A stretch of DNA of 64,000 nt from NCBI RefSeq assembly GCF_010993965.1, contig NZ_WIXM01000004.1, positions 1 to 64,000 of the forward strand, written 5' to 3'. Each line of letters starts with the position of its first letter. Positions within the stretch are counted from its first letter, which is position 1. The DNA is from Gracilibacillus sp. YIM 98692 (GTDB taxonomy: Bacteria; Bacillota; Bacilli; Bacillales; Amphibacillaceae). Of this stretch, positions 17,165 to 26,032 are shown one piece after another. The notes beneath the pieces are model-generated. The model worked only from the letters and a program-made list of their open reading frames with translations, did no database searches and was not told where the DNA came from. The position numbers and the translations under genes were made by a program.

Positions 17165-17850
17165 AAGTTCTAAACAGCCTCTTATTGATAATTGTGTCTG
17201 TTTGTTCTGGGGGAATTAATATAGATGTTACAAGAAAAATCCCCCTCATAATGAGGGGGAAAACCTCAACCTCTTTCCTAATTAGGTATATTATAACCTT
17301 GGAGGTTTTCTAAAAAACCTCTTTAAGGGAGACTATTAGTTCCCTTTATAAAATGTTCAAATTAAAAGATAGGATTAAGTTATTGCGTATGTTAACACTC
17401 TTATTCTGGTTACTTTTTTCGCAAAATAGTAAAACATAAATAATTGGATTCTAAAATAAAAATCATAATTGACATAAGGATAGTTCAATTCAATTTTAGA
17501 CTTAGTTTAATTCATTTATCAACACCAACAGCCTTTAAGCCCCCTTTAGTATAACCTCACAGGAATATTCATGTACTGAACATACTTCATTGTTTAAAAA
17601 TCCAAAATTCCTCAACGTAGACGAGCTATGTCGATTACCATTTTTAATTACTATTAAGAATTTTTTGATTTCCAACACCCAATTATAAAAAAATATAGAT
17701 CATTGTAATAAATTATATTTAAATTAATAATATTAACACATTTTTATTTTAAAGTTGACCAATTAATACTATACTATAAGTAATGAGGATTGGATCGGTT
17801 AAATGTTTTATTTTTTTCTTTAGTTTACAGAAAGGAGCTATCAGAAAATA
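17165..17850. other. Gene-free interval
   Basis: About 690 bases. It contains a perfect hairpin at 17240-17260 (TCCCCCTCATAATGAGGGGGA), flanked by A and T runs, and a weaker AGGTTTTC/AAAACCT hairpin near 17306-17322. A short basic open frame (28 codons at about 17353) has no ribosome binding site. No repeat copy or RNA gene was recognised. Confidence 0.5.
17240..17260. terminator. Strong hairpin after the second Usp gene
   Basis: TCCCCCTCAT/ATGAGGGGGA stem with almost no loop. It is followed by a run rich in A on one side and T on the other, so it can terminate the Usp operon. Confidence 0.6.
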
Positions 17851-17949
17851 ATGTTAAAACGTTTAAGGAAAAAAATTAAGAAACGTTGGAAAGAATTATT
17901 AGGTCGTAATAAGCGTATTCCGAGTGCTTATAAAGATAATTATCGCTAA
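17851..17949 (+). CDS. Very small basic protein, unknown
   Basis: The product has 32 residues, beginning MLKRLRKKIKKRWKELLGRN and ending YKDNYR. The ATG has AAAGGAGC upstream at a longish spacing (about 13 bases). It is highly basic and probably helical, so it could be nucleic-acid or membrane associated. It lies 92 bases before rpoY. The composition and the ribosome binding site support expression, but it may be spurious. Confidence 0.45.
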   Translation: MLKRLRKKIKKRWKELLGRNKRIPSAYKDNYR

Positions 17950-18041
17950 TCCTACCACAAATGACAAACTAAATTATTTGATAAACTTTAATGCTATTTT
18001 TAACAAAACAACAACTTATACAACAAGTTAGGAGAATTTTT

Positions 18042-18254
18042 ATGAAGAAAATGCTACATCAGGAGTTTCCAAAAAAAGTTCCTGTTCGAGAACGCACAAC
18101 AAGCTTTTATTATGAAGCTGCTTCAGAAAGGCAAGTACGAAGAAAATTCACAACTCGCAAACTCAATATTGAACACATCCAGCAATTAAATGAGGCTCAT
18201 CTGGGATATGAAAAAGAATCTGAAGGATTCGCCATGGAGATGCTTAAACGATGA
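18042..18254 (+). CDS. rpoY: RNA polymerase epsilon subunit RpoY
   Basis: The product has 70 residues. The ATG at 18042 is chosen because of TTAGGAGAA just upstream. The sequence matches the RpoY pattern: [39 protein letters not shown], then [15 protein letters not shown]. RpoY is a small Firmicutes RNA polymerase subunit that binds near the downstream DNA cleft. The gene overlaps the RNase J1 start by four bases (ATGA), the same gene order as the chromosomal rpoY-rnjA operon of B. subtilis. Confidence 0.88.
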   Translation: MKKMLHQEFPKKVPVRERTTSFYYEAASERQVRRKFTTRKLNIEHIQQLNEAHLGYEKESEGFAMEMLKR

Positions 18255-19921
18255 AATTTGTGAAAAATGATGAAACTGCAGTTTTTGCCTTAGGTGGAAT
18301 GGGTGAAATTGGTAAAAATATGTATGCTGTGCAGTTTCAAGATGAAATAGTGCTTATAGATGCTGGGATTAAATTTCCTGAAGATGAGTTACTTGGAATA
18401 GATTATGTAATTCCTGATTACACTTACCTAGTGCAAAATCAAGATAAAATAAAAGGTTTATTTATTACTCATGGTCACGAGGACCATATTGGAGGTATCC
18501 CATACCTCTTAAGAGAAATCAACATCCCGATTTATGCTGGAAAACTTGCGATTGAACTTATTAAAAGTAAATTAGATGAACATGGTCTTTTACGAAATGC
18601 GGAACTTCACACTTATTATGAGGACGACGTTATAAAATTTCGTAAAACATCAGTTGCATTTTTTAAAACAACACATAGCACCCCTGACTCATACGGTATA
18701 AGTGTAAAAACTCCACCAGGTAATGTCGTTCATACTGGAGATTTTAAATTCGATTTTACACCTGTTGGTGAACCAGCCAATCTAGCTAAAATGGCTGAGA
18801 TTGGTAAAGAGGGAGTACTGTGTTTATTATCAGATAGTACAAATAGTGAAGTTCCTGTATTTACACTGTCTGAACGAGTGGTAGGCGAAAGTATTAACGA
18901 CATTTTTACTCGCGATGATACAGGGAGATTAATTTTTGCAACCTTTGCATCAAACATTTATCGACTTCAACAAGTTGTAGAGGCTGCGGTAAAACATAAC
19001 CGAAAAGTAGCTGTGTTTGGTAGGAGCATGGAAAAATCTATTACAATTGGACAAGAATTAGGTTATATTAGTGCACCCAAAGATACGTTTATTGATCACC
19101 AGCAAATAAATCGTCTCCCTGCGCATGAGGTAACAATTCTATGTACAGGATCCCAAGGTGAGCCAATGGCTGCACTTTCTAGAATAGCTAACGGTACACA
19201 CCGACAGATCCAAACTATTCCTGGCGATACTGTTGTGTTCTCTTCCTCACCTATTCCTGGGAACAAGGTTAGTGTGAGCAGGATTATCGATAAACTTTAC
19301 CGAGCAGGAGCAGAGGTAATACACGGTCCTTTAAATGATATTCACACATCAGGTCATGGTGGACAACAAGAACAAAAGCTGATGTTACGATTAATGAACC
19401 CGAAATTCTTCATGCCAATTCATGGGGAATATCGAATGTTAAAAGAGCATACTAAACTAGCCGGGTTGTGTGATATTGATCCCGGTAATTGTTTTATAAT
19501 GGATAACGGTGATGTACTTGCCCTCGGAACAGATAACGCATCTATTGCAGGCAAAATACCATCAGGATCCATCTATGTAGATGGAAGTGGTATAGGTGAT
19601 ATAGGAAATATCGTGTTAAGAGATAGAAGAATCCTATCTCAACAAGGGTTAGTAATGGTTGTGGTAAGTATTAACATGAGGGAATTTAAGATTGCCTCAG
19701 GCCCCGACATTATTTCAAGAGGTTTTGTATATATGAGAGAATCTGGTGATCTTATAAATGAGGCTCAGAAAATCGTCTCTGCACATCTAGAAAAAGTAAT
19801 GGAAAGACGTACAACACAGTGGTCTGAAATTAAAAATGAAATTACAGATACAATCGCACCTTTCTTATATCACAAAACAAAACGTAAGCCGATGATTTTA
19901 CCGATTATAATGGAAATTTAA
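18251..19921 (+). CDS. rnjA: Ribonuclease J1
   Basis: The product has 556 residues, essentially full length. It is a metallo-beta-lactamase/beta-CASP nuclease. The opening [20 protein letters not shown] is that of RNase J1. The zinc motif HGHEDHIGG is at about residues 74-82, with the further ligand regions [10 protein letters not shown] and [10 protein letters not shown]. The beta-CASP domain has [13 protein letters not shown] and [13 protein letters not shown]. The C-terminus [14 protein letters not shown] matches J1. It acts as endonuclease and 5'-to-3' exonuclease in mRNA decay and 16S maturation. If the element is a plasmid, this is a second copy of a core RNA-decay enzyme. Confidence 0.93.
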   Translation: MKFVKNDETAVFALGGMGEIGKNMYAVQFQDEIVLIDAGIKFPEDELLGIDYVIPDYTYLVQNQDKIKGLFITHGHEDHIGGIPYLLREINIPIYAGKLAIELIKSKLDEHGLLRNAELHTYYEDDVIKFRKTSVAFFKTTHSTPDSYGISVKTPPGNVVHTGDFKFDFTPVGEPANLAKMAEIGKEGVLCLLSDSTNSEVPVFTLSERVVGESINDIFTRDDTGRLIFATFASNIYRLQQVVEAAVKHNRKVAVFGRSMEKSITIGQELGYISAPKDTFIDHQQINRLPAHEVTILCTGSQGEPMAALSRIANGTHRQIQTIPGDTVVFSSSPIPGNKVSVSRIIDKLYRAGAEVIHGPLNDIHTSGHGGQQEQKLMLRLMNPKFFMPIHGEYRMLKEHTKLAGLCDIDPGNCFIMDNGDVLALGTDNASIAGKIPSGSIYVDGSGIGDIGNIVLRDRRILSQQGLVMVVVSINMREFKIASGPDIISRGFVYMRESGDLINEAQKIVSAHLEKVMERRTTQWSEIKNEITDTIAPFLYHKTKRKPMILPIIMEI

Positions 19922-19942
19922 CGAGAACCCCGGTAACCATCT

Positions 19943-20000
19943 GTTGAACCCTATAGAGTAGACACTTTAAAAAGGTCTGCCCTATGGGGTTCTTTTAAGT
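19943..20000 (+). terminator. Terminator after rnjA
   Basis: GAACCCTATAGAGTAGAC and GGTCTGCCCTATGGGGTTC form an imperfect stem followed by TTTTAA. Confidence 0.7.
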
Positions 20001-20185
20001 ATCATACCTCAACAGAGGTCAGGAGTTATAAGGAAGAGTCAAAAGATATAACGGCAGAAGGATAGGCTTTTACAGAGGTCGAAATTGATGTAATACTGGA
20101 TGATGATATGAAAGTAACCAGCTAATAGTTTGTCAACATTTTTCAATAAAAAAACCAAAATTAATGTGATATACTAAATTTGGTA

Positions 20186-20440
20186 ACGGGAATGTATGTA
20201 CAAACAAAGCTACAATTCCAAGCAGTGCTTGATCAGGAGTTTTCTCAATACAGAGGTGTGTTTGGTGACTTATATTCCGTTGTATCATTGCTCACTCTTA
20301 AAGAGTTTCCATCATCTGAAGATATATTAAATGCTGGTGAAAGTCATTTAACTAACAAGATTGTAGAGTACTGTACCAGTCGTTCCGAAAAGTGGGCAAA
20401 AGAAAAAGCTATTAAACTGAAAGATGCGGCAGCACGAAAT
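20186..20440 (+). pseudogene. Internal IS110 transposase fragment, inverted
   Basis: Exactly 85 codons reading TGMYVQTKLQFQAVLDQ to EKAIKLKDAAARN. This is the segment that normally lies in the middle of an IS110-type transposase, after the DEDD domain. Here it sits on the opposite strand from, and beyond the end of, the N-terminal part at 20951-20412. It has no start or stop context of its own. Confidence 0.7.
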
Positions 20441-20951
20441 CAGCCTTCAACTTTGATAGATGCTCTTTATATTGAAGAAGCAAGTGAATATACATACCAA
20501 GGCTTAGAATGTGACTTTGATAGAGTGCCTCATGTTGTCTTGTTAGGTTACGTAGGTTTAGTAACTGGATTCCACGCTTTTTATAAGGATCTAATTCCTC
20601 TTTATAGTACAACTCACAGAGGTGAACGGCATCTATTGCATCCGTCTTTACTTTACGCAAACTTGAACTTTTCGCTTTATAAGCTATCAGTGGATTTACG
20701 ATAATCAACAAATATTGAAACTGTTCTAGATGTTGAACGACAGGTATGTGATAATGACCTGTAGCTTCAAGCACCACAGGTGGTTTTTGCCCAGTGTGAT
20801 TCTCAACCTCTCTAAGAAATTTAACTAATAACTCAAGACCGTCAAGGTCGTGTGTAATACTAAAACTCTTACGATAAGGCATTCCTTTTTCTAAATACGC
20901 TTGGACCTGGCTTTCCCCTTTTGATACATCCAGACCTATGACTGGATTCAT
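20412..20951 (-). pseudogene. IS110-family transposase, internally deleted and truncated
   Basis: It opens NPVIGLDVSKGESQVQAYL with the DEDD-type Asp, and includes VVLEATGHYHIPVVQHLE and KVKTDAIDAVHLCELYYK, the RuvC-like catalytic part. After LTRQHEAL the frame jumps to YQSHILSLGMYIHLLLQYKE, skipping the 85-residue segment that is found inverted at 20186-20440. The Tnp20/serine-containing C-terminus is missing altogether. The transposase is certainly inactive. Confidence 0.8.
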
Positions 20952-21294
20952 AGAATATCTCCTCCCAAATAAATTTTGCCGGTACCCCTAATCCTTCTTG
21001 TATTTTCATAGCTTCGCTTGTTATACGAGATCTAGGTCCCAACCAGCCTCAAACAGGTTTATACAAGTAGGGGGCGAACTGTTTACTTTACGGGGTCAAT
21101 ACCCCACCGGTGCGGACGTTCTGCCCTGGCTACCGTAATGATAAAACCTAAAAAAATAAGGTCAACCAGTAATTTCTGGCTAACCTTATAATACGAAGGG
21201 GGCGATAGTTTAATAAAATCAGAAAAATACCTGTATCACTGATTACTTGGTAATCTAAGATACAGGCTTTAATTCTGTCTTGTTTTAATGAATT
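20952..21294. other. IS110 non-coding end, possible bridge-RNA region
   Basis: About 340 bases upstream of the IS110 transposase start without an ORF. IS110 elements carry a structured guide (bridge) RNA in their non-coding end; by position this stretch is where it would lie. GC-rich paired segments such as GGGGTCAATACCCC and the hairpin around 21152-21193 (AATAAGGTcaacc...AACCTTAT) are visible. I cannot fold it or define the loops. Confidence 0.35.
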
Positions 21295-21669
21295 CTATGG
21301 TAAACTCTCACAAGCTACACCATTACCATCACCATCTAAACGGTGAGGATCATCTTTTGGACCACCAGCTGCTTCAAAAAACGCTTGTGCATCATCATGT
21401 GTATCAAAATCACTGCAGTTACGATCTTCTCCACGTGGATCGTAAGGTCCATCATAACTAGACGAAACATCATTAGAAGTGTCCTCTTCTTGTTGTTCCT
21501 CTTGGCTCTGTTCATCTTTTGGTTCTTCATAATAGAAACCATCTGATTGAACGTATCCTTCAATACTCCAAATACCAATACCGGCATTTGCAGCTCTTGT
21601 TTGTGCTTTTACAAATGCATCATAATGCGTATAAGGTGGATCATAAACGTATGCTAAACCCTCAAACAG
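21295..21669 (-). pseudogene. C-terminal fragment of a thermonuclease with Excalibur domain
   Basis: The frame, read leftwards from about 21669, starts with the end of a staphylococcal-nuclease domain ([20 protein letters not shown], then [17 protein letters not shown]). An acidic linker follows ([20 protein letters not shown]). The stretch then ends in an Excalibur calcium-binding motif ([20 protein letters not shown] and [18 protein letters not shown]). The catalytic N-terminal part is absent and an in-frame TAG lies just upstream. It is the remnant of a secreted nuclease, possibly related to the frameshifted one at 35295-36111. Confidence 0.8.
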
Positions 21670-21694
21670 CTAGTTAGTAGCTGGGCAATCTTAC

Positions 21695-21724
21695 TGCGTT
21701 AACGGGTGCGTTGGTCTAAGAAGG
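21695..21724 (+). repeat. Cassette-type dispersed repeat, copy 8
   Basis: GCGTTAACGGGTGCGTTG followed by GTCTAAGAAGG. It precedes the GNAT gene. Confidence 0.65.
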
Positions 21725-21827
21725 ATTAACGCTTTGTGGAATTATTGTATTAAAAAATCAGGATGGTTTAACAGCTCATTAGAAGAATTATCTCTTAATG
21801 AAGCGAATTTTTAAATAGTGTTTTAAA

Positions 21828-22376
21828 TTGAAAGTGGGGATTATCATATTATTTCAAAATGGAAATTTAAAAGTTCGAAATTTAAAAGAAAAAGATAATT
21901 ACCTGTTAGCAAAATGGCTTTCAAACCCGTCGGTTCTTGAGTTTTATGAAGGAAGGGATAATCCTTTTGATCTAGATAAAGTTAATAAAGTTTTTTATAC
22001 TCCTAAAGATGATAAAGTTAAATGTATTGTAGAATTTGATGGTAATGAAATTGGATATATTCAATTCTATCAGTTAAATGATGAAACAAAAAAAGAATAT
22101 GGGTACTTTAACGAAAAGGTTTATGGCACAGACCAATTTATTGGTGAAGTAGAATATTGGAATAAAGGAATTGGAACATTACTTGTTACAACTATGGTCA
22201 AATATTTAATCGAACATGAAAAAGCAGACCGAGTAGTTATGGACCCTCAAACAAGAAATACAAGGGCTATTAAATGTTATGAGAAATCTGGTTTTAAAAA
22301 AGTGAAAATACTCCCAAATCGTGAGCTTCACGAGGGGAAATATCAAGATTGTTGGTTGATTGAGTATCATAAATGA
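21828..22376 (+). CDS. GNAT acetyltransferase, AacA-like
   Basis: The product has 182 residues from a TTG at 21828. The reading frame and family pattern would suit a start nearer LFQNGNLKVRNLKEKDNYLL, but the codon there is ATA, so the exact start is uncertain. Features include the RNLKE opening and the acetyl-CoA loop region EVEYWNKGIGTLLVTTMVKY (Q/R-x-x-G-x-G/A type). VVMDPQTRNTRAIKCYEKSG and FKKVKILPNRELHEGKYQDC follow. This group includes aminoglycoside 6'-N-acetyltransferases and many GNATs of unknown substrate. It is a single gene between repeat copies 8 and 9. Confidence 0.78.
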   Translation: MKVGIIILFQNGNLKVRNLKEKDNYLLAKWLSNPSVLEFYEGRDNPFDLDKVNKVFYTPKDDKVKCIVEFDGNEIGYIQFYQLNDETKKEYGYFNEKVYGTDQFIGEVEYWNKGIGTLLVTTMVKYLIEHEKADRVVMDPQTRNTRAIKCYEKSGFKKVKILPNRELHEGKYQDCWLIEYHK

Positions 22377-22388
22377 ATATCTCTTCTT

Positions 22389-22415
22389 CAAGTAAAGGGG
22401 GCGCATGACAAGTTC
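22389..22415 (+). repeat. Cassette-type dispersed repeat, copy 9 (degenerate)
   Basis: CAAGTAAAGGGGGCGCATG followed by ACAAG. It is followed by a coding remnant (frame containing TTEDWNDGTKFPETIPS, about 22470-22526), in which the group II intron fragment begins. Confidence 0.45.
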
Positions 22416-22535
22416 TGTTATAAGCGCTTTTTAGCGTGAAAATACAGGAAGTTTACTAGAACAGCTTCAACTTTACAACGGAAGATTGGAATGATGGAAC
22501 CAAGTTTCCTGAAACAATCCCATCAAGACTCCTGC

Positions 22536-22890
22536 GTGCGTCATGAATGACAGTTCATGGGGTTCGAAGCACAGGTAGAGTCGGCAGAAGGAAGACTAGA
22601 GCCATTCCAGTGGAAAAGGTATGTTAATCTGATATGCCGGATGGCTGAAAAACTAGATATGGTGAGAATGTCCCACTCAAAAGGAACTGACAAACTTCCG
22701 AATTTAAGGGTCTAAAGTTAGAACATAGTGTAATGCTATGTCCCACCATACGGTGGGGCGAGTGGTGTAGAGTAAAACGGCTCCTTCTGAAATACGCTAT
22801 ACCGAACAATGGCGGTATCAAGCTCGCAGGCTTAAGGTAGGGGCAAGACTGAAGAATCTCCTAAGGGGAGTGGAGGAACAGCCCCTTTTT
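22536..22890 (+). mobile_element. 5' part of a group II intron, truncated
   Basis: It begins GTGCG, the canonical group II intron 5' end. It continues with domain I-like segments (CATGAATGACAGTTCATGGG hairpin, GGTAGAGTCGGCAGAAGGAA, GTTAATCTGATATGCCGG, GAACATAGTGTAATGCTATG, CCCACCATACGGTGGGGCGA) and later GGTGTAGAGTAAAACGGCTC and AACAATGGCGGTATCAAGCT. These order and motif features match bacterial group II introns of the kind that carry LtrA-type reverse transcriptases. No intron ORF, domain V or 3' end is found. The copy stops near 22890. Recognition is by pattern only, without folding. Confidence 0.6.
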
Positions 22891-23048
22891 CGTAGTGCGA
22901 GCTCTCAATAAGGAGACTTTAACAAAATATATAAAGATGTAAAAGAACTTACCAAGTTTGAGAACAAATTTTATAAAAAATAGCTGAAGATTTTTGGTGT
23001 GCTTTTTCTCTTATTAGTGACTTTACTTTTTTTACCCATATACCTCTC

Positions 23049-23083
23049 AACCCTTACAACACCTTTGAAGGTTGTAAGGGTTA
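23049..23083. terminator. Hairpin terminator
   Basis: AACCCTTACAAC, loop, GGTTGTAAGGGTT. No gene ends just before it. It insulates the recombinase array from upstream transcription. Confidence 0.7.
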
Positions 23084-23269
23084 TTTACGATTTTTAGGAA
23101 AAATTTAGAAAAGGAATTTTATGGTGGATATTATAACTCATGGTACAGATATCCTTATACCACAAGTTTATTTACAAACTATTTAAGTTTTTCGAAAAGT
23201 GTTACCGTTCCTTTTGGTTTTTAACCAAATAATATTGTCTCTACATGGCTTTTTCTTTTCAATAATAGG

Positions 23270-23292
23270 TTAATAATCAACCAGATTATTAA
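23270..23292. promoter_or_regulatory. Inverted repeat upstream of the recombinase array
   Basis: TTAATAATC-AACCA-GATTATTAA: perfect 9-base arms around a 5-base centre, about 100 bases before the first recombinase gene. It could be a recombinase binding site or an operator. The assignment is inference. Confidence 0.4.
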
Positions 23293-23390
23293 AAAATTAA
23301 TCTTTGAAGATGGAGGTATAAAAAGGAAATATCAGTTAACACTTATTAAAAATAATATATTCAAAGATTATAGAAAAGGAGAGAACATAG

Positions 23391-24284
23391 ATGAATTCGT
23401 CAAAATACTATTGGAAAAGTACTAATGAATTTATTCCGAAGGGAGCTAGAAATATACTGAATGAATATCTATTAAGTTTAAAACTAGAAAATAAAGCAGA
23501 AGCAACCATTAAAAAATATCGAAGGATATTAGAGCGATTTCTTCAAGAGTGTACCGTTCCTTTAGAAACAATAACTTCAGAGGATGTTTTACATTGGTTA
23601 AACCAATTCTCATTGGATAAAAAGCCAAAAACAGTGGATATTGTCCTTTCTTCCTTATCATCGTTTTTTAAATTCTGTCTTGCTGAGGATTATATCAATA
23701 CGATGGTGATAAAAAAACGTTGGCGTCCCAAGATACCACAATCATTACCTCGATATCTCAGTGAACAAGAATTTGCACGTGTTAAGTTAGCCGCAGAAAA
23801 GTTACCCATTCGGGACCGCGCTCTAGTTCTTTTTTTATTTTCTTCGGGCTGTCGCAGCTCAGAGGTTTCACAAATAAAAATGAAAGATATTGATTTGCAC
23901 CGGCGTACAGCTGAAGTAAAAGGAAAAGGGAAAAAAATTCGACATGTTCATTTCTCGGAAGAGTGTGCATGTGTATTAAGAGACTATCTACAATCTCGAT
24001 CAGCTGAATCAACAGAACCGTTATTTATGAATAAGTTTGGACAATCGCTTCAAAAATCAGGAATCTACAAAATCACAACAGAATTAGGGAAAAAAGCAGG
24101 TCTTAAGCAATCTTTATATCCGCACTGTTGTCGTCATACCTTTGCAACCAATATGTTATCCAAAGGAGCAGACCTCGAATTTATCGCGGACGAAATGGGA
24201 CATGCGGATTTAAATACGACACGTGTCTATGCCCGTATACCAAGCGAAGACATGATGTTAGCATATCAAAATAAAATGGGGTGA
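23391..24284 (+). CDS. Tyrosine recombinase, type A (first pair)
   Basis: The product has 297 residues, from an ATG start behind AAAGGAGAG. The N-terminal SAM-like core-binding domain (about 22-105) is followed by the catalytic domain. All active-site residues are present: R155 (SSGCRSSEV), K179 region (VKGKGKKIRHVHF), H245 and R248 (PHCCRHTFATNML), H271 (MGHADLNTTRVYAR) and nucleophile Y280. The stop overlaps the next gene region (ATGGGGTGATAG), so this and the following three genes read as one operon. It resembles the gene at 25139 more than its direct neighbours, making two A-type proteins. Confidence 0.88.
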   Translation: MNSSKYYWKSTNEFIPKGARNILNEYLLSLKLENKAEATIKKYRRILERFLQECTVPLETITSEDVLHWLNQFSLDKKPKTVDIVLSSLSSFFKFCLAEDYINTMVIKKRWRPKIPQSLPRYLSEQEFARVKLAAEKLPIRDRALVLFLFSSGCRSSEVSQIKMKDIDLHRRTAEVKGKGKKIRHVHFSEECACVLRDYLQSRSAESTEPLFMNKFGQSLQKSGIYKITTELGKKAGLKQSLYPHCCRHTFATNMLSKGADLEFIADEMGHADLNTTRVYARIPSEDMMLAYQNKMG

Positions 24285-24289
24285 TAGGA

Positions 24290-25120
24290 ATGAATACGAA
24301 AATGGAACAATCTTTCTTTCAAGATCATCAAGCTCGTTTTAGTTCTGAAACCATTCGGGTTTACCGAATCGCACTAAGTCAATTCTTTACCTTTTGTGAT
24401 AAGCACTATGACAGTGTCAAAGCAACGGATGTCCGTGTCTGGCTCGCTTCGCTGGAAGAAAAAGGACTGAAGCCACGCACGGTTCACTTAAAACTATCTG
24501 CCCTAAAATCATTCTATCATTATTGTATGGAAGAAAATAAACTTCAAAAAAATCCAACACTTACCGTAAATACACCGCAAATTGATGATTCCCTCCCATA
24601 TTATCTCAGTAAACGACAAGTCACGCTGCTTCAGGAACTTACGAGAGAAAATGTAAGAGACAGGGCCATCATCGAGGCATTATATGCAACGGGGGTAAGG
24701 ATAAGCGAGTTGCTCAATATCAAGTTGGAGGATGTGAAATGGGAGACCAGACAAATCTGGATACGAGAAGGAAAAGGAAATAAGGAACGCTTTGTATTAT
24801 TCACCTATGAATGTGCGGTACGGCTGAAAGCCTATCTGGAAGAAAGAGAGGTGGATAGCGAGTTTCTGTTTTGTAGACAACGAGGAGGACCCTTACATCG
24901 TGATTTTATCGAGAAACAATTCCGGGATTTTTCTGAATTATTAGGTTTTAAAGTAACACCACATACCTTGCGTCATACATTTGCTGCTCATTTGGCAGAA
25001 AAAAACATGCCGCAAAGTTATATTCAGGAATTACTTGGACACGTCAATATCAACAGCACACGCATTTATACCCGTCTGATGGAACATGCACGGAAGAAAT
25101 TATATGACCAATATCAATAA
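24290..25120 (+). CDS. Tyrosine recombinase, type B (first pair)
   Basis: The product has 276 residues from the ATG at 24290. GGGGTGATAGGA upstream serves as ribosome binding site. A GTG at 24281 overlapping the previous stop is an alternative. It is shorter than the A type, with the linker NTPQIDDSLPYYLSKRQ between domains. Catalytic set: Arg in ATGVRISEL, Lys in GKGNKERFV, His/Arg in PHTLRHTFAAHLA, His in GHVNINSTRIYTR and Tyr in the same motif. It should pair with the A-type protein, as XerC does with XerD or Tn554 TnpA with TnpB. That pairing is inference. Confidence 0.88.
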   Translation: MNTKMEQSFFQDHQARFSSETIRVYRIALSQFFTFCDKHYDSVKATDVRVWLASLEEKGLKPRTVHLKLSALKSFYHYCMEENKLQKNPTLTVNTPQIDDSLPYYLSKRQVTLLQELTRENVRDRAIIEALYATGVRISELLNIKLEDVKWETRQIWIREGKGNKERFVLFTYECAVRLKAYLEEREVDSEFLFCRQRGGPLHRDFIEKQFRDFSELLGFKVTPHTLRHTFAAHLAEKNMPQSYIQELLGHVNINSTRIYTRLMEHARKKLYDQYQ

Positions 25121-25138
25121 AGGGAAGGTGTGGGGGAT

Positions 25139-26020
25139 ATGGAAAAATATTGGGAGTTAACAAAGGTACTACCGAACACAACCAATCAGGAAATGATAGA
25201 AGAATATTTACTTAGTTTGAAACTATTGAATCGAAGTGAAGGAACCGTGATTCAATATCGTCGTTTTTTAGAACAGTTTTTTAATGATGTCTCCGAATCG
25301 TTTGCAACGATGTCTCCGAATACCATTCAACAGTGGTTTGAAAACCATCAAGCACAGGTGAAAGAGCCAACGTTAAAGATGCGATTAAGTATTCTGTCTT
25401 CTTTTTATACATTTTGTGTTCAAGAAGGCTATATCGATCGCTCTCCGATAAAAACTCGTTGGTTTCCTCGCTTGCCTCAATCCGTTCCTAAATATCTAGA
25501 AAAAGAAGGGATTGCGAAAACACGGAAACAATCCGAAAAAACCACTCTTCGAAATCGTGTCTTAATTGAATTGTTTTTAAGTTCTGGATGTCGTGTTGGC
25601 GAGATATACACATTAAATAAGGAAGACATTGATATCGAAAATCGGATTGCCCATGTGATTGGGAAAGGAAGGAAAATTCGTCAAGTACATTTTTCGGAAA
25701 AATGTGCGGTTCTCCTCGAACGATATCTAAACAATCATCCCACTAAAAAAAATGCTCTATTCTTGAGTCATTTTGGAGAACGGCTGAGTATTCGGTCCAT
25801 GCAATACATTGTAGAAAAGATTGGAGAAGAAGCAGGGCTTGATACGCGTTTACACCCTCACCGTTTTCGACATACCTTTGCAACGGAGCTATTAGCCAAA
25901 GGAGCGGACCTTGCGTTTATAAGCGATGAATTGGGTCATACCAGTATAAATACCACGCAAATTTATGCCAGACTACCGAAACGGGAGATTATTAGCCTTT
26001 ATCGAAAATATATGGGGTGA
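25139..26020 (+). CDS. Tyrosine recombinase, type A' (second pair)
   Basis: The product has 293 residues from the ATG at 25139, behind AAGGGAAGG. A GTG at 25130 is possible. It follows the domain pattern of the first A-type gene, including the LLSLKLLNRSEGTVIQYRRF opening, and ends YRKYMG (versus YQNKMG). The active site is complete: Arg in SSGCRVGEI, Lys in GKGRKIRQVHF, His/Arg in PHRFRHTFATELL, His in LGHTSINTTQIYAR and Tyr. It begins 18 bases after the first B gene. Divergence from the first A protein is wide, so the duplication is old or the pairs were recruited separately. Confidence 0.88.
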   Translation: MEKYWELTKVLPNTTNQEMIEEYLLSLKLLNRSEGTVIQYRRFLEQFFNDVSESFATMSPNTIQQWFENHQAQVKEPTLKMRLSILSSFYTFCVQEGYIDRSPIKTRWFPRLPQSVPKYLEKEGIAKTRKQSEKTTLRNRVLIELFLSSGCRVGEIYTLNKEDIDIENRIAHVIGKGRKIRQVHFSEKCAVLLERYLNNHPTKKNALFLSHFGERLSIRSMQYIVEKIGEEAGLDTRLHPHRFRHTFATELLAKGADLAFISDELGHTSINTTQIYARLPKREIISLYRKYMG

Positions 26021-26032
26021 AGGAGGAATATT

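Larger units (their letters stand above)
22891..23390. other. Interval between the intron fragment and the recombinase array
   Basis: 500 bases without a gene. It holds a terminator-like hairpin (23049-23083), a CCGTTCCTTT motif at 23205-23214 that recurs at 23554 and 26874, a 9-5-9 inverted repeat at 23270-23292, and the ribosome binding site of the first recombinase. Confidence 0.5.

Noticed and set aside
17240-17330. Paired hairpins after the second Usp gene as a small CRISPR or tRNA-like feature
   Set aside because: Only two unrelated hairpins; no repeated spacers, no cloverleaf and no CCA.
22624-22821. 65-codon minus-strand frame in the intron fragment
   Set aside because: It is the antisense of structured intron RNA and lacks protein-like features.
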